Assembly: GCF_029910215.1 (NCBI RefSeq)
Contig: NZ_CP110395.1
Coordinates: 2,542,001 to 2,606,000 of the forward strand
DNA: 64,000 nt
Reading direction: 5' to 3'
DNA from: Paraburkholderia sp. D15
GTDB lineage: Bacteria; Pseudomonadota; Gammaproteobacteria; Burkholderiales; Burkholderiaceae
Shown here: positions 38,996-48,071 of the stretch, piece by piece
Numbering within the stretch: position 1 is the stretch's first letter
How the letters are laid out: the number at the start of each line of letters is the position of its first letter
The notes under the pieces: generated by a model
What the model saw: only the letters and a program-made list of their open reading frames with translations
What the model was told of the DNA's origin: nothing
The model's database searches: none
Program-made: the position numbers and the translations under genes

Positions 38996-40156
38996 TCAGC
39001 TCGAACTCGCGGCCTTCGGCAGATAGTTGTTGCCGACGATCTCGCCGAACGGACCCGACAGCGGTCCATTCGAGGTCTTGTTGCGCCGGTTCGGCAGCAG
39101 CGGAAACACCAGTTCGGCGAAGCGGTACGACTCTTCGAGATGCGGATAGCCGGACAGGATGAACGTATCGATCCCGAGTTCCGCGTACTCGTTCATCAGC
39201 GCCGCGACCTGCTGCGGATTGCCGACCAGCGCGGTGCCCGCGCCGCCGCGCACGAGACCCACGCCCGCCCACAGATTCGGATAGACCTCCAGTTCCGCGC
39301 GGCCGCCGCGCTTGCCGCCGTGCAGCGCGGCCATGCGGCGCTGTCCTTCGGAATCCATCTTCGAGAACGACGCCTGGGCACGCGCGATGGTTTCGTCGTC
39401 GAGCTTGCTGATCAGGGTGTCGGCGGCGGCCCACGCTTCTTCCTCGGTCTCGCGCACGATCACATGCAGACGGATGCCGAACTTGATCGTGCGGCCGTGC
39501 GCCGCCGCGCGGGCGCGGATGTCGGCGATCTTCTTCGCCACCGCCGCGGGCGGCTCGCCCCAGGTCAGATAGGTGTCGATGTGTTCGCCCGCCATGTCGT
39601 GCGCAGCCGGCGACGAGCCGCCGAACCACAGCGGCGGATGCGGGTTCTGCACCGGCGGATACAGCGCTTTGCCGCCCTTTGAGCTCAGATGCTTGCCTTC
39701 GAAGTCGATCGCGTCGTTGGTATGCGCCGCGGTCAGCAGCTTGCGCCAGATGTTCAGGAAATCGTCGGTGATTTCGTAGCGCGTGTCGTGATCGACGAAC
39801 ACGCCGTCGCCTTCCAGTTCGGCCGCGTCGCCGCCCGTCACGACGTTGATCAGCAGACGTCCGTTCGACAGGCGGTCGAAGGTCGCGGCCATGCGCGCCG
39901 CCAGTCCCGGCGACGAAATGCCCGGACGGATCGCGACCAGGAACTTCAAGCGTCGGGTCGCCGCGATCAGGCTCGATGCGACCACCCACGCGTCTTCGCA
40001 GGAGCGACCCGTGGGCAGCAGCACGCCTTCGTAGCCGAGCGTGTCGGCGGCCACGGCGATCTGCTGGAAGTAGTCGTAATCGGCTGCGCGTGCGCCTTGG
40101 GACGTACCGAGATAGCGGCTGTCGCCGTGAGTCGGAATGAACCAGAACACATTCAT
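38996..40156 (-). CDS. ssuD: FMNH2-dependent alkanesulfonate monooxygenase
   Basis: Releases sulfite from alkanesulfonates using reduced flavin and oxygen. It is 386 aa, a bacterial-luciferase-type TIM barrel. Family signatures: [19 protein letters not shown] at the start, [17 protein letters not shown] and [14 protein letters not shown]. Here it is the first gene; the flavin reductase ssuE and binding protein ssuA that usually precede it are absent from the 566 bp upstream. Confidence 0.97.
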   Translation of the reverse strand: MNVFWFIPTHGDSRYLGTSQGARAADYDYFQQIAVAADTLGYEGVLLPTGRSCEDAWVVASSLIAATRRLKFLVAIRPGISSPGLAARMAATFDRLSNGRLLINVVTGGDAAELEGDGVFVDHDTRYEITDDFLNIWRKLLTAAHTNDAIDFEGKHLSSKGGKALYPPVQNPHPPLWFGGSSPAAHDMAGEHIDTYLTWGEPPAAVAKKIADIRARAAAHGRTIKFGIRLHVIVRETEEEAWAAADTLISKLDDETIARAQASFSKMDSEGQRRMAALHGGKRGGRAELEVYPNLWAGVGLVRGGAGTALVGNPQQVAALMNEYAELGIDTFILSGYPHLEESYRFAELVFPLLPNRRNKTSNGPLSGPFGEIVGNNYLPKAASSS

Positions 40157-40722
40157 GTGCTGCTCCTGCTTGTTCGAGACGGGTTTGAATGAAGGCGGTG
40201 CAAATCGTGCGCACACACGCCGGCCGCGCGCATCCCACCGGCGGTCGACTGACCGGCCGGACGATGCGACGCAATAAAGAGAATGAGAAACGTCGGCGCC
40301 GCCTGGCGGCGCATCAATGACGCATTAACGACGCAGCAGCGGCATCAACAATGGCGGCGACCGCGGCCGGGATACGAGCCGCAACGCGGCGCATGCGCCA
40401 TGCGGTGGATGAAGATCGGCATCAGGCAGGACATCGCGACGGCTTCCCTCGACCAAACGTGCGCGGGCTGCGCTCGATTAAACGGGCGACGGCGGCAAGG
40501 CCGTCTGCATGGAGAAACAGTCTATGGATCGGGCCGCGCGTTTTGAACGATTTTTTTGAGCTTAGGTTTTCCACTTTCGTGATTAGCCCGACGCTAAAGC
40601 ATACGGACTCAATCTGCCGGGCATGTGGGAAAGCGCGGGTCGCTCGCTATAATGGCGCACGTTTCCCATAACCCGGTGCGGGCCGCGCAAACCGCGCCGC
40701 CTGAGCTCTCGCGGTGCACTGC
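40157..40722. other. Divergent region upstream of ssuD, lacking ssuA/ssuE
   Basis: 566 bp with no supported gene. It must hold the ssuD promoter on one side. On the other, a TATAAT at 40648-40653 lies about 70 nt before the membrane-protein gene at 40723, though its -35 is weak. No fragments of ssuE or ssuA are recognisable. Confidence 0.5.
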
Positions 40723-41148
40723 ATGCAAAAACTCATCCTGCCGTTCGTCGCCGGTTTTCTGGCTTCGCTGTTCTTTCATGAATCGACCCTGGCGCTGCTG
40801 CACGCAGCCGGTCTGATCGACCCGACAGGTTTTTCGACTGCACCGTTCTTACCGCTCGGCTTGCCCGAGTTCATCGCCAATGCGATCTGGAGCGCGTTCT
40901 GGGCGGTGCTGATGGCCTGGCTGCTGCGCGTCGCGCCGCAGCGGCGCGCGCCGTGGGTGCCGGCCTTCGTGTTCGGTGGCATCGCGTTGACGGCGGCGAG
41001 CGTGTTCGTGGTCGACCCGCTACGCGGCATCTGGCCGAGCGGCAACATGCTGCCGCGCCTGGCAGTCGGCTTCGCCGCGAATGCGATGTGGGGCTGGGGC
41101 GCGCTGGTGTTCATGCGCGCCTTCATGGCCAGCGAGGAAGAGGAGTAA
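40723..41148 (+). CDS. Hypothetical inner-membrane protein
   Basis: 141-aa integral membrane protein with about four predicted helices (LILPFVAGFLASLFF; FIANAIWSAFWAVLMAWLL; WVPAFVFGGIALTAASVFVV; LAVGFAANAMWGWGALVFM). It ends in an acidic tail (ASEEEE). No family is recognised. The ATG at 40723 is preferred to a GTG 9 nt upstream. Confidence 0.7.
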   Translation: MQKLILPFVAGFLASLFFHESTLALLHAAGLIDPTGFSTAPFLPLGLPEFIANAIWSAFWAVLMAWLLRVAPQRRAPWVPAFVFGGIALTAASVFVVDPLRGIWPSGNMLPRLAVGFAANAMWGWGALVFMRAFMASEEEE

Positions 41149-41158
41149 GGCGGCCGGC

Positions 41159-42289
41159 CTAACCGCGCAGATCGCGCAACGGATGCTCGCCCGCGGCCCA
41201 CGGGCTCTCGAACATCTTTTCGACATCGGCGGCGCTCACGTCTTCGATGCGCGCGAAACGCCAGCGCGGCGCGTTGTCCTTGTCGATGATGCGCGCGCGA
41301 ATCCCCTCCACCGTGTCGCCGTGCGTAAAGCTCGAATGCGTCAGATCGAGATCGACGCGTAACACGTCGGCCATCGAACCCTCGGCGCGCGTCACCACTT
41401 CCAGCGACACCGCCATCGACAGCGGCGAGCGTTCGCGCAACACCGCGATCATCTGTTCGGCCCATTCGGCGGCTTCGCCGTGACGTTCCTGCTCCAGCGA
41501 CGCGAGAATCCGCGCGACGTCCGGCAGCGCGAAATGCCGGTCGATCAACTCGCGCGTGGTTGCCAGCACCGACTCCTCCGGCTGCGGCACGACCTGATGC
41601 GCAAGCGCTTCGCGTTCGATGCAGGCCACCACGTCCGCACCGCGCTCGAACAGTTCGCCGCGCAAGGTATCGACCAGCGCGGGCAACGCGCTGTCGTCGA
41701 GGTACACATCGGCGAGACCGGCGTAGAGCGCGTCCGCCGCGCCGATGGTCTCGCCCGTCACCGCCAGATAGCGGCCGATCGCGCCCGGCGTGCGCGCGAG
41801 GAACCAGCCCGCGCCGACATCCGGAAAGAGGCCGATGCGGGTTTCGGGCATCGCCATCTTCGTCGAGTTCGTCACCACGCGCAGACCGCCGGTGCGATGC
41901 GCGCCCTGCGAAATCCCCATGCCGCCGCCCATCACGACGCCATTCATCAACGCGATATACGGCTTCGGGTACGTGAAGATCGCGTGATTGAGGCGGTATT
42001 CCTCGGTGAAGAACACGTCGCGCGCTTCGTGCTCGCCGCGCTGCGCCGATTCGTACAGGAAGCGGATGTCGCCGCCCGCGCAGAACGCCCGCGGATGCTG
42101 GCTGCGCACCACCACGGCGAGCACGTCGGGATCGTCGCGCCATTGGTCGAGCGCGGCGTGCATCGCGCGGATCATGCCGGTGGACAGCGCGTTGAGCGCC
42201 TTCGGCCGCTCCAGGTCGATGAAGCCGATGCGGTTGGCTACGTAGGTCGCGACTTCGTCGCAGACGGCGGGCGAGGCGGAAAGAGACAT
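41159..42289 (-). CDS. Enoyl-CoA hydratase/isomerase family, 3-hydroxyisobutyryl-CoA hydrolase-like
   Basis: 376-aa crotonase-fold protein. The oxyanion-hole block FCAGGDIRFLYE and the sequence MNGVVMGGGMGISQGAHR, with PETRIGLFPDVGAGWFLAR, match the HIBCH subgroup, which is longer than simple hydratases and acts in valine breakdown. C-terminal FTHGDTVEGIRARIIDKDNAPRW is also typical. Substrate use is inferred from family. It has no catabolic neighbours here. Confidence 0.92.
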   Translation of the reverse strand: MSLSASPAVCDEVATYVANRIGFIDLERPKALNALSTGMIRAMHAALDQWRDDPDVLAVVVRSQHPRAFCAGGDIRFLYESAQRGEHEARDVFFTEEYRLNHAIFTYPKPYIALMNGVVMGGGMGISQGAHRTGGLRVVTNSTKMAMPETRIGLFPDVGAGWFLARTPGAIGRYLAVTGETIGAADALYAGLADVYLDDSALPALVDTLRGELFERGADVVACIEREALAHQVVPQPEESVLATTRELIDRHFALPDVARILASLEQERHGEAAEWAEQMIAVLRERSPLSMAVSLEVVTRAEGSMADVLRVDLDLTHSSFTHGDTVEGIRARIIDKDNAPRWRFARIEDVSAADVEKMFESPWAAGEHPLRDLRG

Positions 42290-42335
42290 GGCGTGCTGAG
42301 CGCGGCTGCGCGGAATGAAATGGAGTTGAACGTTA

Positions 42336-43214
42336 TCACGCGCCGGTGGATTTCGGCTTGGCGCGGGGCTTGGGGGCGGGTTTGGCGGGCTGGGTCGCGG
42401 GATCGGCGGGTGGAGTCGCGATTTGGGCGGATGGGTTGGCGACGCTTGCCTTCGCGACGCCTGCGTTAGCGACGCTTGCCTTGGTCCCGGCGCCGGCCGC
42501 CGTCATACCAGCAGCGTCCACCTCCGCCAACGCCGATTGCGCCGGGTCGGACGCGCCCAGCCAGACGTCGAGCGTCAGCCCGAGCACCGTGTCGAGCGGC
42601 GCGCTGGGAAACACAGGACACGTGAGATTCAGCGCGACGATGCCGTGCAACGTCGCCCAGAACGCCTCGGCCCACACACCGATATCCGTCGATGCGGACA
42701 GGCGCCCCGCCGCCTGCAGTTCGGCGAGCGCGGACAGCATGATCTGCAACGCGGCTTCGCCGGGATCATCGTCGGCGGGAATGCTGGCGTCGATGTCGGC
42801 ATCGGCTTGCGCGGCAGTCTGTACCGCCGATGCGCCACTCAATGCCGCGCCGGTGTAGCTCGGATCTTCCATGAAGATCAGCCGGTAAGTCTGCGGATGC
42901 GCGACGCCGAACGCCACATACGCACGGCCGATCGCCTTCAACCGTTCGGCCGGATCGACCATGCCCGCGAGCGGCGCGAAGGTCGCCAGCAACTGCGCGT
43001 AGCCCTCCTCGCACAGCGCACGGGCGATCTCGTCGCGGCTTTCGAAATGCAGATACAGCGTGGCCGGTGAATATTCGATGGCGTCGGCGATCTTGCGCAT
43101 GGACAGCGCGGCAAATCCTTCGCGCATCACGATGCGGCGCGCGGCATCGAGGATGCGTTCGCGCAATGCCTGCTTCTGACGGTTCTTTCGTTCGGCGATT
43201 CCCATGACGCTCAT
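42336..43214 (-). CDS. TetR-family transcriptional regulator
   Basis: 292-aa TetR regulator. The DNA-binding domain is at about residues 10-65 (QALRERILDAARRIVMREGF, then RKIADAIEYSPATLYLHF). The ligand domain follows, with a TetR_C-type C-terminus. The last 50-60 residues are an Ala/Pro/Lys-rich tail (KPAPKPRAKPKSTGA) absent from most relatives. Start at MSVMGIAER; the internal MGIAER (43205) is also possible. It is divergent from a dehydrogenase gene with a palindrome between them. Confidence 0.93.
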   Translation of the reverse strand: MSVMGIAERKNRQKQALRERILDAARRIVMREGFAALSMRKIADAIEYSPATLYLHFESRDEIARALCEEGYAQLLATFAPLAGMVDPAERLKAIGRAYVAFGVAHPQTYRLIFMEDPSYTGAALSGASAVQTAAQADADIDASIPADDDPGEAALQIMLSALAELQAAGRLSASTDIGVWAEAFWATLHGIVALNLTCPVFPSAPLDTVLGLTLDVWLGASDPAQSALAEVDAAGMTAAGAGTKASVANAGVAKASVANPSAQIATPPADPATQPAKPAPKPRAKPKSTGA

Positions 43215-43248
43215 TTTCGTGTTGACAAACTGAAAAGTCAAATTAAAC

Positions 43249-43275
43249 TGAACACTGTTCACTGAACGGTGTTCA
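43249..43275. promoter_or_regulatory. Candidate TetR operator in the divergent promoter
   Basis: TGAACAC (43249-43255) and GTGTTCA (43269-43275) form an inverted repeat. An inner near-palindrome ACTGTTCA-C-TGAACGGT is nested at 43254-43270. It lies 35 bp from the TetR start and about 110 bp from the NAD(P)-binding protein gene, the typical place for autoregulation. Confidence 0.6.
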
Positions 43276-43383
43276 TTAAATTTTCGATCGTCATCGTCGT
43301 GTGTCATGCGATGCCGGTCGCGGCCGTCCAGCGTCACGTCAATCGAGTCAAACCGCGGCCACGCGCCGTCTCAAGGAGTCGTC

Positions 43384-44409
43384 ATGCAAGCAATCGGAAA
43401 GGTCGGTCTGTTCGGCGCCGCGGGCGCGGCCGGTCAAATCATCGCCACGGCGCTGAGCGCCGCGGGGCGCGACTACCGGGTGGTCGGCCGCTCGCGCAAG
43501 AGTCTGGAAGACGCGTTCGGCGCCGATCCGCACGCGGAAATCGCCACGTGGAATCCCGACGATCCGGAATCGATCCGCGCGGCCGCCGCGGGCCTGCAGA
43601 CCGTCATCTATCTGGTCGGCGTTCCCTACGACCGCTTCGCCGAGCACCCGCCGCTGATGGAACGCACGCTGGCCGGCGTGACGGCGGCGGGCGTCGAACG
43701 CTTCATCCTGATCGGCACCGTGTACCCGTACGGCCGGGCGCGCAGCAATCCGATCCGCGAGAATCATCCGCGCGAGCCGCACACGTTCAAGGGGCAGATG
43801 CGGCTCGCGCAGGAAAAGCTCGTGCTCGCGGCGCATGGCCGCAATGGTCTGTCCACACTGGTGCTGCGTCTGCCGGATTTCTACGGTCCCGGCATCGAGC
43901 GCAGTCTGCTGAACGGCGTGTTCGAAGGCGCGGCGAACGGCCGGCGCGCGCAGATGGTCGGCCCGGTGGATGTGCCGCACGAGTTCATCTATCTGCCGGA
44001 TGCTGGTCCGGTGGTGGAGAAACTCACGCGCACGCCGGAGGCTTATGGACGCTGGTGGCATCTCGCCGGCGCAGGCACCATCACGCAGCGCGAAGTGGCG
44101 CGTCAGGCGTACGCGCTGGCTGGCCGCGAGCCGAAATTGACGGTCGCGGGCAAGACCATGCTGCGCGTGCTCGGCCTGTTCAATCCGTTGATGCGCGAGA
44201 TGGTGGAGATGAACTACCTGATGACCGAGCCCGTCGTGATGGACGATTCGGCGTTACGCGGGTTGCTTGGACCGATCGCTAAAACGTCGTACGAGGACGG
44301 GATCCGGGCGTCGTTCGAGGCGGCGAAAAATGCGGTGGTGAACGCGAAGGCGGGTTCGGCGGCGTCCCTCACCCCGTCACGTCGCCCGGCGGAAAATGAC
44401 CGCTCTTGA
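43384..44409 (+). CDS. NAD(P)-dependent epimerase/dehydratase-like protein
   Basis: 341-aa Rossmann-fold protein of the extended SDR type. The nucleotide-binding loop is GLFGAAGAAGQIIATALS near the N-terminus; YXXXK-like active-site elements are not clear (TVYPYGRARS, FKGQMRLAQEKLV). The substrate is unknown. The start at 43384 follows AAGGAG. It is divergent from the TetR gene and likely its target. The C-terminal end overlaps the convergent DUF1488 gene by 41 nt. Confidence 0.88.
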   Translation: MQAIGKVGLFGAAGAAGQIIATALSAAGRDYRVVGRSRKSLEDAFGADPHAEIATWNPDDPESIRAAAAGLQTVIYLVGVPYDRFAEHPPLMERTLAGVTAAGVERFILIGTVYPYGRARSNPIRENHPREPHTFKGQMRLAQEKLVLAAHGRNGLSTLVLRLPDFYGPGIERSLLNGVFEGAANGRRAQMVGPVDVPHEFIYLPDAGPVVEKLTRTPEAYGRWWHLAGAGTITQREVARQAYALAGREPKLTVAGKTMLRVLGLFNPLMREMVEMNYLMTEPVVMDDSALRGLLGPIAKTSYEDGIRASFEAAKNAVVNAKAGSAASLTPSRRPAENDRS

Positions 44410-44653
44410 GTAGCACCGGCGTGCCGTTACTGATCTGCAGATGCTCGCGCGCGACGGCCTCGATGCGCTCGCGGCCGGCGTCGAACGCTCGCATCCACCC
44501 TTCGAGGTCCTCGGTGTGCGCGCCGAAGTGATCTTCGAGCGCTTCGACCGAAATCGCGCACGGCACCGGTTCGCCGTTCACCAGCGCGGCAAACACGACG
44601 GTCAGATTCGAATCGCGGTAAGCAGGTGCGTCCGCGGGGAAGCGAATTTCCAT
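44369..44653 (-). CDS. DUF1488-family protein
   Basis: 94-aa protein with the DUF1488 layout: MEIRFPADAPAYRDSNLTVV, then PCAISVEALEDHFGA. Function unknown. The ATG at 44653 has GGAG 5 nt upstream. A longer in-frame start (ATG at 44809) overlaps the stop of the preceding gene by one base and would add 52 residues (MAARDACRQAGANWTAIRPR onward), so an N-terminally extended form cannot be excluded. Confidence 0.75.
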   Translation of the reverse strand: MEIRFPADAPAYRDSNLTVVFAALVNGEPVPCAISVEALEDHFGAHTEDLEGWMRAFDAGRERIEAVAREHLQISNGTPVLLKSGHFPPGDVTG

Positions 44654-44808
44654 GGTCGCTCCATCAGAAGTGGCCGGCGCGGCAGGATCGGACGGGCCGG
44701 CGGCGCCGACGAGCCTCAGCCGCCCCGTCGCAGTCCCGACATGGTACTCGCGCGGCCGAATCGCGGTCCAGTTGGCGCCGGCCTGACGGCATGCATCACG
44801 CGCCGCCA

Positions 44809-45078
44809 TCAGTGCCCGCCCAGCAAACGATCGACGTAGTCGCGCGCCGCCTGTTCGACGAACGCCAACGCCTCCTCCTCGCTGCCGAAGCGCTGTTCGC
44901 CGCCCAGATCGAGCAGCGTTTCGATCCGGTGCGGGTCGTCGGGACCGAGTTGCGCGAGGCTCACCGAGCCGATGTAGATGCCGTCGGACGCATCGGCCGG
45001 TCCAGCGCCGGACGGCACGAGGCGCGCGGCGGCGCTGATGTAATAGCCGCGATAAGGGCCGCTGACCCGTTCTGCCAT
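44809..45078 (-). CDS. Small hypothetical protein
   Basis: 89-aa soluble protein beginning MAERVSGPYRGYYISAAARL and ending ARDYVDRLLGGH. The pattern (short strands, then a C-terminal helix) resembles small Burkholderia proteins of unknown function. It shares direction with the DUF1488 gene and probably its transcript. The start at 45078 has GGAG upstream on the minus strand (GAGGAGAAC). Confidence 0.65.
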   Translation of the reverse strand: MAERVSGPYRGYYISAAARLVPSGAGPADASDGIYIGSVSLAQLGPDDPHRIETLLDLGGEQRFGSEEEALAFVEQAARDYVDRLLGGH

Positions 45079-45313
45079 GGTCGTTCTCCTCGTTGCATTG
45101 TATGAATGTGATGGGTGTACCGGTAAGTAAGGCGCCGCGTCGGCCGATAAGTTCGCCCCGGTGCGTCCTGGGGTGCCGCCCGGTTCGTTCGAGCAAGGCT
45201 GGATCGCGGGCAGACGCGAGGGATCGCACTTGTGCGACACATCCCGGTCGAACGGATTTCGCGGCATGCCGCGTGCTATCCGATGACGCCATTTCCGGAC
45301 CACCGAGCGCAAT

Positions 45314-45505
45314 ATGGGAAAATATTTTCTGAAGAACCACGAACTGCCCGAGCCCGATGCGGCGACCCGCTGGTTTGCCTATGCGGAAAGCCACGGCATC
45401 GACATCCCGAAAGCCATCAGCATCTGGGAAGACGCGGCCACCGCGAGCGGTAACGAGAGCCGCAAGCTGGTCGGCGCGGCAGGCATCACGATCGAAACGC
45501 CCTAA
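45314..45505 (+). CDS. Small hypothetical protein
   Basis: 63-aa protein (MGKYFLKNHELPEPDAATRW and onward). It is soluble and slightly acidic, with no recognised family. It lies 13 nt upstream of a lipoprotein gene on the same strand, so the two are probably co-transcribed. Confidence 0.6.
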   Translation: MGKYFLKNHELPEPDAATRWFAYAESHGIDIPKAISIWEDAATASGNESRKLVGAAGITIETP

Positions 45506-45518
45506 AGGAAACCTCACG

Positions 45519-45899
45519 ATGCATTTGAACACGCAAGCGCGCCGCGCTCTCCGCCTCCGCCTGAGCGGCGCCGTCGCGCCGCTGCGCCGCACCTTGCTGG
45601 CGGCGGCACTGCCCGGCGTCGTGCTGCTCGGCGCGAGCCTCGCCGGCTGCGCATCGTCGAACACGACGTCGCTGATCAATCTGCCGAACGGCCAGACCGG
45701 CTTCGCGGTGAATTGCAGCGGCGCGGATGCCGCGTCGAGCTGGGCCTCGTGCTACGTGCAGGCCGGCAAGGCGTGCGGCGCGACCGGCTACGACATCGTG
45801 TCGAAGGACAACGACGAAGGCGGCGCGGCCGGCGGCAGCGTGACCAACGTCGTGTCGGCGAACGTCAAGAATCGCTCGATGATCGTGCGCTGCAAATAA
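45519..45899 (+). CDS. Putative lipoprotein
   Basis: 126-aa predicted lipoprotein. A basic N-terminus (HLNTQARRALRLRLSG) and a hydrophobic stretch end in the lipobox LAGC (ASLAGCASS). The mature part has a compact domain with several cysteines (NCSGADAASSWASCYVQAGK, ACGATGYDIVSKDNDEGG) and ends MIVRCK, resembling small YgdI/YceK-like outer-membrane lipoproteins only in general. AAAGGAAA precedes the ATG. Confidence 0.75.
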   Translation: MHLNTQARRALRLRLSGAVAPLRRTLLAAALPGVVLLGASLAGCASSNTTSLINLPNGQTGFAVNCSGADAASSWASCYVQAGKACGATGYDIVSKDNDEGGAAGGSVTNVVSANVKNRSMIVRCK

Positions 45900-45965
45900 G
45901 CCCGCGACTTCCCGACCACCTGACATGCCCGCCGCGCAGCGTCAGGCACGCACGACAGGCGATCG

Positions 45966-46304
45966 TCAATGCGCCTGCATTTTCGAAAACACGTTCAGCA
46001 CGACGACGCCCGCGATAATCAACCCGAGCCCGATGATCGCCGGCAGGTCGGGCACCTGCCGGTACAGCAGCAGCGCGACCAGCGTGATCAGCACGATGCC
46101 CGCGCCCGACCACACGGCATAGACGATGCCGACCGGAATGCTCTTGAGCGTCAGCGACAGACAATAGAACGCGACGCCATACCCGAGCACCACCACCGCC
46201 GACGGAATCAGCCGCGAGAAACCTTCCGATGCCCGCATCGCCGACGTCGCGATCACTTCCGCGACGATCGCGATGCCGAGCAACGCGTAGGGAGGCAGCC
46301 GCAT
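45966..46304 (-). CDS. SMR-family multidrug efflux protein (EmrE-like)
   Basis: 112-aa membrane protein with four helices. The conserved membrane glutamate is at residue 16 ([20 protein letters not shown]), and helix 3 carries [20 protein letters not shown]. These proteins export cationic drugs or guanidinium-like compounds as dimers. The start at 46304 is 4 nt after the UPF0303 stop, so the two genes form an operon. An alternative ATG at 46322 adds six residues. Confidence 0.93.
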   Translation of the reverse strand: MRLPPYALLGIAIVAEVIATSAMRASEGFSRLIPSAVVVLGYGVAFYCLSLTLKSIPVGIVYAVWSGAGIVLITLVALLLYRQVPDLPAIIGLGLIIAGVVVLNVFSKMQAH

Positions 46305-46308
46305 CGTC

Positions 46309-46806
46309 TCAGGCCTTTGCAAGCGCGAGCTTGCCGTAGTCGTGGCCGAGGTGTGCGCACAGCGCTTCCACCACCAGTTCGTGATCGGCGCGTTGCGGCA
46401 GACCGGACACCGTGATCGAGCCGATCACGCCGGCGCCGCTCACCGTCAATGGAAACGCGCCGCCGTGCGATGCGTATTCGCTGGCGGGCAACGCATGCTT
46501 GTCGGCGATCGTGCTGCCGGACTGCTGCATCTTCAGCCCGATCGCGTACGAGCTGCGGCGGAAATGCGCGACCGTGTTGCCCTTGCGGCGCGCCCAGTCG
46601 ACGTTGTCCGGCGTCGCGCCGTCGAGCAGGCTGAAGAACAGCGGCTGGCCGAAGGTGCGCACATCGATGGCGGCGGCGATGCCGCGCGCCTTCGCGACTT
46701 CGTGCAGATACGCGCCGATCTGCCACGCGCGGTCGGCATCGAATTGAGGGAACACGAGCGTGCGTTCCTGTGCGGCAATGACCTGCAGATCGTGTGCGAT
46801 ATCCAT
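46309..46806 (-). CDS. UPF0303 / GlcG-HbpS-like protein
   Basis: 165-aa protein of the heme-degrading/GlcG-like fold (UPF0303). Conserved segments: [39 protein letters not shown] and [22 protein letters not shown]. Some members bind heme or small ligands; the function here is not established. The start at 46806 (MDIAHDLQ) gives the family length, and the upstream 23 residues of the frame are unlikely. Confidence 0.85.
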   Translation of the reverse strand: MDIAHDLQVIAAQERTLVFPQFDADRAWQIGAYLHEVAKARGIAAAIDVRTFGQPLFFSLLDGATPDNVDWARRKGNTVAHFRRSSYAIGLKMQQSGSTIADKHALPASEYASHGGAFPLTVSGAGVIGSITVSGLPQRADHELVVEALCAHLGHDYGKLALAKA

Positions 46807-47086
46807 GGAATTCCGGTGGAAGAAAGTGTTGAACGTGCAGTGAGTCCGGCGCGGCGATGAATCGTGCGTGCGCACGCATGCGCGGCAGGTGCCGTGCGCG
46901 ACATTTCACGCGAAACGATTCTGGATTCTAGCGCAGCGCCTTGCGACGGCCTTCCGGCATGCGACGCGGGCCATGCATGCCGCGACGGGTGCGTTGACAA
47001 CGTCCCGCTGCCGCGCTCGCACTGCATGCGCTCGACGTCGAACGTCGCCCGGCATGCTCCCGGAAGCGTCATTTGTTAAACAGGTA
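46807..47086. other. Divergent intergenic region before tRNA-fMet
   Basis: 280 bp between UPF0303 and the tRNA promoter. No supported gene. Confidence 0.5.
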
Positions 47087-47115
47087 TTGCAATGGCCATC
47101 CCGGTACGCTATACT
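47087..47115 (+). promoter_or_regulatory. Promoter of tRNA-fMet
   Basis: TTGCAA (-35, 47087-47092) and TATACT (-10, 47110-47115) are separated by exactly 17 bp and end 16 nt before the tRNA. The close match and position make a strong stable-RNA promoter likely. Confidence 0.75.
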
Positions 47116-47130
47116 CTTTTCTTCGACGGA

Positions 47131-47207
<77 letters not shown>

Positions 47208-47218
47208 TCAAGCATTTC

Positions 47219-47251
47219 AAAGGCCTGATTTCTCACGAGATCAGGCCTTTT
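47219..47251 (+). terminator. Terminator after tRNA-fMet
   Basis: An 11-bp perfect stem (AAAGGCCTGAT at 47219-47229 with 47240-47250), 10-nt loop and TTTT end. It closes the tRNA transcript 11 nt after CCA. Confidence 0.88.
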
Positions 47252-47516
47252 CGCTTTCCGGGGCGCCTGACTTTGCGAGAAGTCCGGCGCCCTTTGCTTT
47301 TGTTCGTCGCACGAGCACGCTGGGGGCGAACGATCAGGCGGCGTCGATCATGACCGGCACCCACCGCGCACCGCAACTACATCTGCAAGCACCCACGACA
47401 ACGCGCTGATACCGGCTATAGCCGATTGCGCATTCGTCCGTTTTCGCAGGTCGTTCGCCCTCAGTGAATCCACGACCGAGTGATAAACTCCCATCACTCT
47501 TTCTCGTCCCCTTCCT
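47252..47516. other. Intergenic region before the NUDIX gene
   Basis: 265 bp with no gene. It presumably carries the promoter of the NUDIX-aat pair. Short frames antisense here have no support. Confidence 0.5.
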
Positions 47517-48062
47517 ATGAAATTCTGTTCTGTCTGCGGTCACAGCGTCAGCCTGAGCATTCCTCCGGGCGACAACCGCGAACGCTTCGTATGCGGCAGT
47601 TGCGGCACGGTGCACTATCAGAATCCGCGCAACGTGGTCGGCACGGTCCCGGTGTGGGACGACAAGGTACTGCTGTGCCGCCGCGCGATCGAACCGCGCT
47701 ATGGCTACTGGACGCTGCCCGCGGGTTTCATGGAAATGGGCGAGACGACCGCCGAAGCCGCGGCACGCGAAACGCTCGAGGAAGCCGGCGCGCGCGTCGA
47801 GGTGCAGAGCCTGTTCTCGCTGCTGAATGTGCCGCACGTGCATCAGGTGCATCTGTTCTACATGGCGCGTCTGCTCGATCTCGACATCGCCGCCGGCGAG
47901 GAAAGTCTCGAAGTCAAACTCTTCGCGGAACACGAAATCCCCTGGGACGAGATCGCCTTTCCGACCGTCGGCCAGACCCTGCGCTTCTTCCTCGCCGATC
48001 GCGCCGCCGGCAGTTTCGGCCTGCATACGGGCGACATCTTCCGCTCGCTGCGCGAAGGCTGA
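47517..48062 (+). CDS. NUDIX hydrolase with zinc ribbon
   Basis: 181-aa pyrophosphohydrolase. A four-cysteine zinc ribbon (C4, C7, C26, C29) precedes the NUDIX domain. The full NUDIX box GX5EX7REUXEEXGU is present at 70-92 (G70, E76, R84, E85, E88, E89, G91). The combination resembles NudC/NUDT-type nucleotide hydrolases, with NADH or ADP-ribose as possible substrates; the exact one is unknown. It is followed after 9 nt by aat. Confidence 0.94.
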   Translation: MKFCSVCGHSVSLSIPPGDNRERFVCGSCGTVHYQNPRNVVGTVPVWDDKVLLCRRAIEPRYGYWTLPAGFMEMGETTAEAAARETLEEAGARVEVQSLFSLLNVPHVHQVHLFYMARLLDLDIAAGEESLEVKLFAEHEIPWDEIAFPTVGQTLRFFLADRAAGSFGLHTGDIFRSLREG

Positions 48063-48071
48063 GCGGCGCCC

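Noticed and set aside
38907..40274. Long N-terminal extension of ssuC
   Set aside because: It overlaps ssuD in another frame; SsuC family length and the ATG at 38906 define the real start.
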